From contig JAAOOA010000012.1 in NCBI GenBank assembly GCA_012861695.1, forward strand, positions 1,650,501-1,714,500: DNA of 64,000 bases. Direction: 5' to 3'. The DNA is from Trematomus loennbergii. Taxonomy: Eukaryota > Chordata > Actinopteri > Perciformes > Nototheniidae. Under the pieces are notes generated by a model. It was given only the letters and a program-made list of their open reading frames with translations, had not been told where the DNA came from and ran no database searches. This document shows positions 61,912-64,000 of this stretch, in pieces. The translations under genes and the position numbers were made by a program. How positions within the stretch are numbered: the stretch's first letter is position 1; each line of letters starts with the position of its first letter.

Positions 61912-62265
61912 CTAAATATGTACGTTTATATTTGTTGCGCTTGCGGAAGCCCTTTTGATCTGGGGTTGATCGCTCACCGTGGTAGGAGTTTTGGTCCAGC
62001 TGCTCTTTTTGGTTATGGTTTGTGCCAGAATTGCGTATTCTGTTGGATAGTGAGTTTTAAGGATAGAGATTTGTGGTGTTTCCATCCTAAGACCTACTTG
62101 GTTATTGCATCTCTTACAAATCACTTTGACATTCTTGTCAAATTGGCCCATTTGCATGAATTTGCTAATAAGAGTGGACTTCTTTTTTGCTGTAGTGAAG
62201 GCTACGTGGTTGATTGTGTTCAGCGTCACACATATTCTAGTTTCTTGCTTTTTGCTAGCATACAA
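61912..62265 (-). pseudogene. BED-type zinc-finger relic of a hAT/ZBED transposase
   Basis: A minus-strand frame of 117 codons includes FMQMGQFDKNVKVICKRCNN and LKTHYPTEYAILAQ. The CxxC spaced from a terminal THYPTEY block matches BED fingers of ZBED-like transposases. The Gly/Asn turn is degraded. The region up to about 62630 ends atatcgcccaag, reminiscent of the element's terminus. Confidence 0.6.
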
Positions 62266-62545
62266 TATGTTAACGTTTATTTTGGCTACGCTACAACAAT
62301 GCTGTATGGCATAGTCAAAGCAAGGGAAAGAGGGAGATTGAATAAAGAGCTAAAGAGAACCAAATATTTGTCTGTAATCGTGGCCTCGTAAGGACCATAT
62401 TTGCAGCCAACCTTTAATCACGTTGGACGATAATCTAGTAGGCTAGCTTCTTGCTAACTTGCTAGCATAGCTCTTACTTGTTTTGATAAGCTACAGTACA
62501 ACATTGCAATAGAACATAGACAAAGCAAGGGAAAGAAAGGGACGA
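62220..62545. repeat. Diverged tandem duplication, two copies of about 110 bp
   Basis: 62236-62340 and 62440-62540 share cta-g-ttcttgct, ttgctagcata, gctac-gtacaaca and caaagcaagggaaag in order. Likely part of the BED-relic element. Confidence 0.55.
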
Positions 62546-64000
62546 AATATCCATAATATTCATAAAAGATGTCCCATAATAAAATGTATTTCTGATATCA
62601 CTCTGAACGATAATCTCGTCATATCGCCCAAGTCTCATCTGCACCATTAGCTTGGTGAGGAAGTTTCCACTTTTTCTATTGTGAATTGTATCGCCCTCTC
62701 AGTCTCTCATTCATGTTCTCAACACTTTTCTCACAAACCCACGCACACACACACTTCCCCAGCGAACATGGATTTGTGCCACTTTCTATAAGCATGGGGA
62801 GTTGGAGCTGGAAGGGGAAGAGAGACAGACTTACTAAAAGAGAAATAAGCTCTAAAAAATACTCCACCCCTGTCCTCCTTCTCTTGCCATCATTAACTGT
62901 GTGTCCTGTTGAGTTTCTTCCTCACTGCTCCTCTGCTGTTTAAAGCCAGTGTGCACACAGCTCCCTACCACACCGGTGCCTTATACTGCTGCGATTTAAT
63001 CTCAGCTCTCTACAGTCTGGCTTCTTCTTCTCTCTTACACACACAGTCAAGCTTACAACACACACACAAACACACACACTCTCCATCATCCTCAATTCAC
63101 TTTCTCTGAGTACTCTTGAGGACACGTCACACTCCCAGGCTTTCTTCACAGCTGTGTATCCTTATTTGTATTGCCTAATTACTGCTAAAAGCATTTCACT
63201 TTTGCAAACAAGGCAACACTCGCCCACTTAAATAATCCCACACACTCACACACACACACCAGCATCTTCCACTGCTGCTTGCAAACTATGTAACAATGCT
63301 GATTCCGAGGCAGAGGATTAAGATAGCGCTGCGTCTCTGGATGCCTGTTCTGATGCTCAGGATCGTAGTGGCTCACACTCTGGTAACGTATGAAGCGCGG
63401 TCTCGTGAACTATGTTTACCTGCTTTTTGTAACATAACAAAACCGTGCTTAACTATTTCTGTGCTGTGTTTGCTGCAGGGATCCCCTCTCTCTTCAGATG
63501 TGCGCTTTTGTGAGATACGGGTTTCTGGTGGTTACAGATCTTGTTTCTGAACTACCTGAATAAATGATACTGAACTGGTTAAAACGAAAATAAACGTATA
63601 GGGCGTTGTTTCAAAACATTTATTTTAGATGAGTGCAGCAGTTGTGCTTCATGCAAAAAACTAGTTAAATTATACTGTCAATACATTTTTCCTATTAATA
63701 CACTCTTGTGAATTTTTACTTTATTTTTATTCTGCTAATTTTGGCTTGAAATAGCCTGAACATGTCAGATTTGTTGTGTCCTTAACACTCAGTCGTTCAT
63801 CAACATCTCTCAAATATTTAAATTTGATTTTAAAGTGTCCTTTCATTTAAAGAAACATCTGTCCTGCTCAATATCATTGACATTTATTTTCAATTTACCT
63901 TTGTGCTTCAGTCAGGGTCTTAAAATGTTTTTTAATTGATCTAATATTATATTATGATGAACCACATATCACTCTTTTTCATCTGTTTATCAACTGTATC

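Noticed and set aside
61918..62391. 157-codon plus-strand frame as a Cys-rich gene
   Set aside because: It overlaps the minus-strand BED-finger frame, which has family resemblance; the plus frame looks like its shadow.

Overview
The window is vertebrate genomic DNA, almost certainly from a teleost fish. This rests on long introns with GT-AG boundaries, very long TG/CA dinucleotide arrays, tRNA-derived SINE heads and a dense load of short DNA transposons (hAT, Harbinger-like, TTAA-type MITEs, piggyBac) of the kind common in fish. I cannot name the species.

The only host gene I can support runs on the + strand from about 4681 to 52882 and continues off both ends. It is a Ste20-family germinal-centre kinase of the MAP4K4/TNIK/MINK1 group. 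Twenty-eight exons can be read: most of the kinase domain (exons at 4681 to 17532), an acidic linker, a shortened Q/E/R-rich segment, a Ser/Pro-rich middle and the first two-thirds of the C-terminal citron-homology (CNH) domain (50059 to 52882). Several motifs favour MAP4K4: SLQHDH, FIDPRL, RPQSD, EGEPSSIVNVP and YLPTH. The glycine-rich-loop exon(s) lie upstream of the window and the last CNH exons lie beyond its right edge.

Four exons (11836, 26174, 29130, 48049) each lack exactly one base, in each case at a short G or C run or doublet. If those four bases are allowed for, every exon junction is in phase and the 28 exons sum to 1102 codons. This pattern fits consensus errors in a long-read assembly better than a decayed gene, but the DNA as given does not encode a full kinase.

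The introns are a museum of mobile elements. Five elements have perfect 8-bp target-site duplications (TSDs): 2692-3316, 22980-24554, 33630-34180, 57093-58209 and the outer boundary of a 6.5-kb composite at 54029-60502. The 22980-24554 hAT sits inside a Harbinger-like MITE. It contains two tandem arrays grown out of its own transposase codons: an 18-copy 31-bp minisatellite from the BED zinc-finger region and a 60-bp repeat from the hAT dimerisation motif. The composite holds an L2-like LINE 3' end, a THAP-domain element with about 110-bp inverted repeats, a hAT insertion and a piggyBac transposase gene that has lost its catalytic core. Two MITEs at 27178-28302 form a large inverted repeat.

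No CRISPR array, rRNA or functional tRNA gene was seen. I see no novel cellular system. The most notable observations are the minisatellite born from transposase codons, the nested composite element, and the recurrent one-base deletions in the kinase gene.
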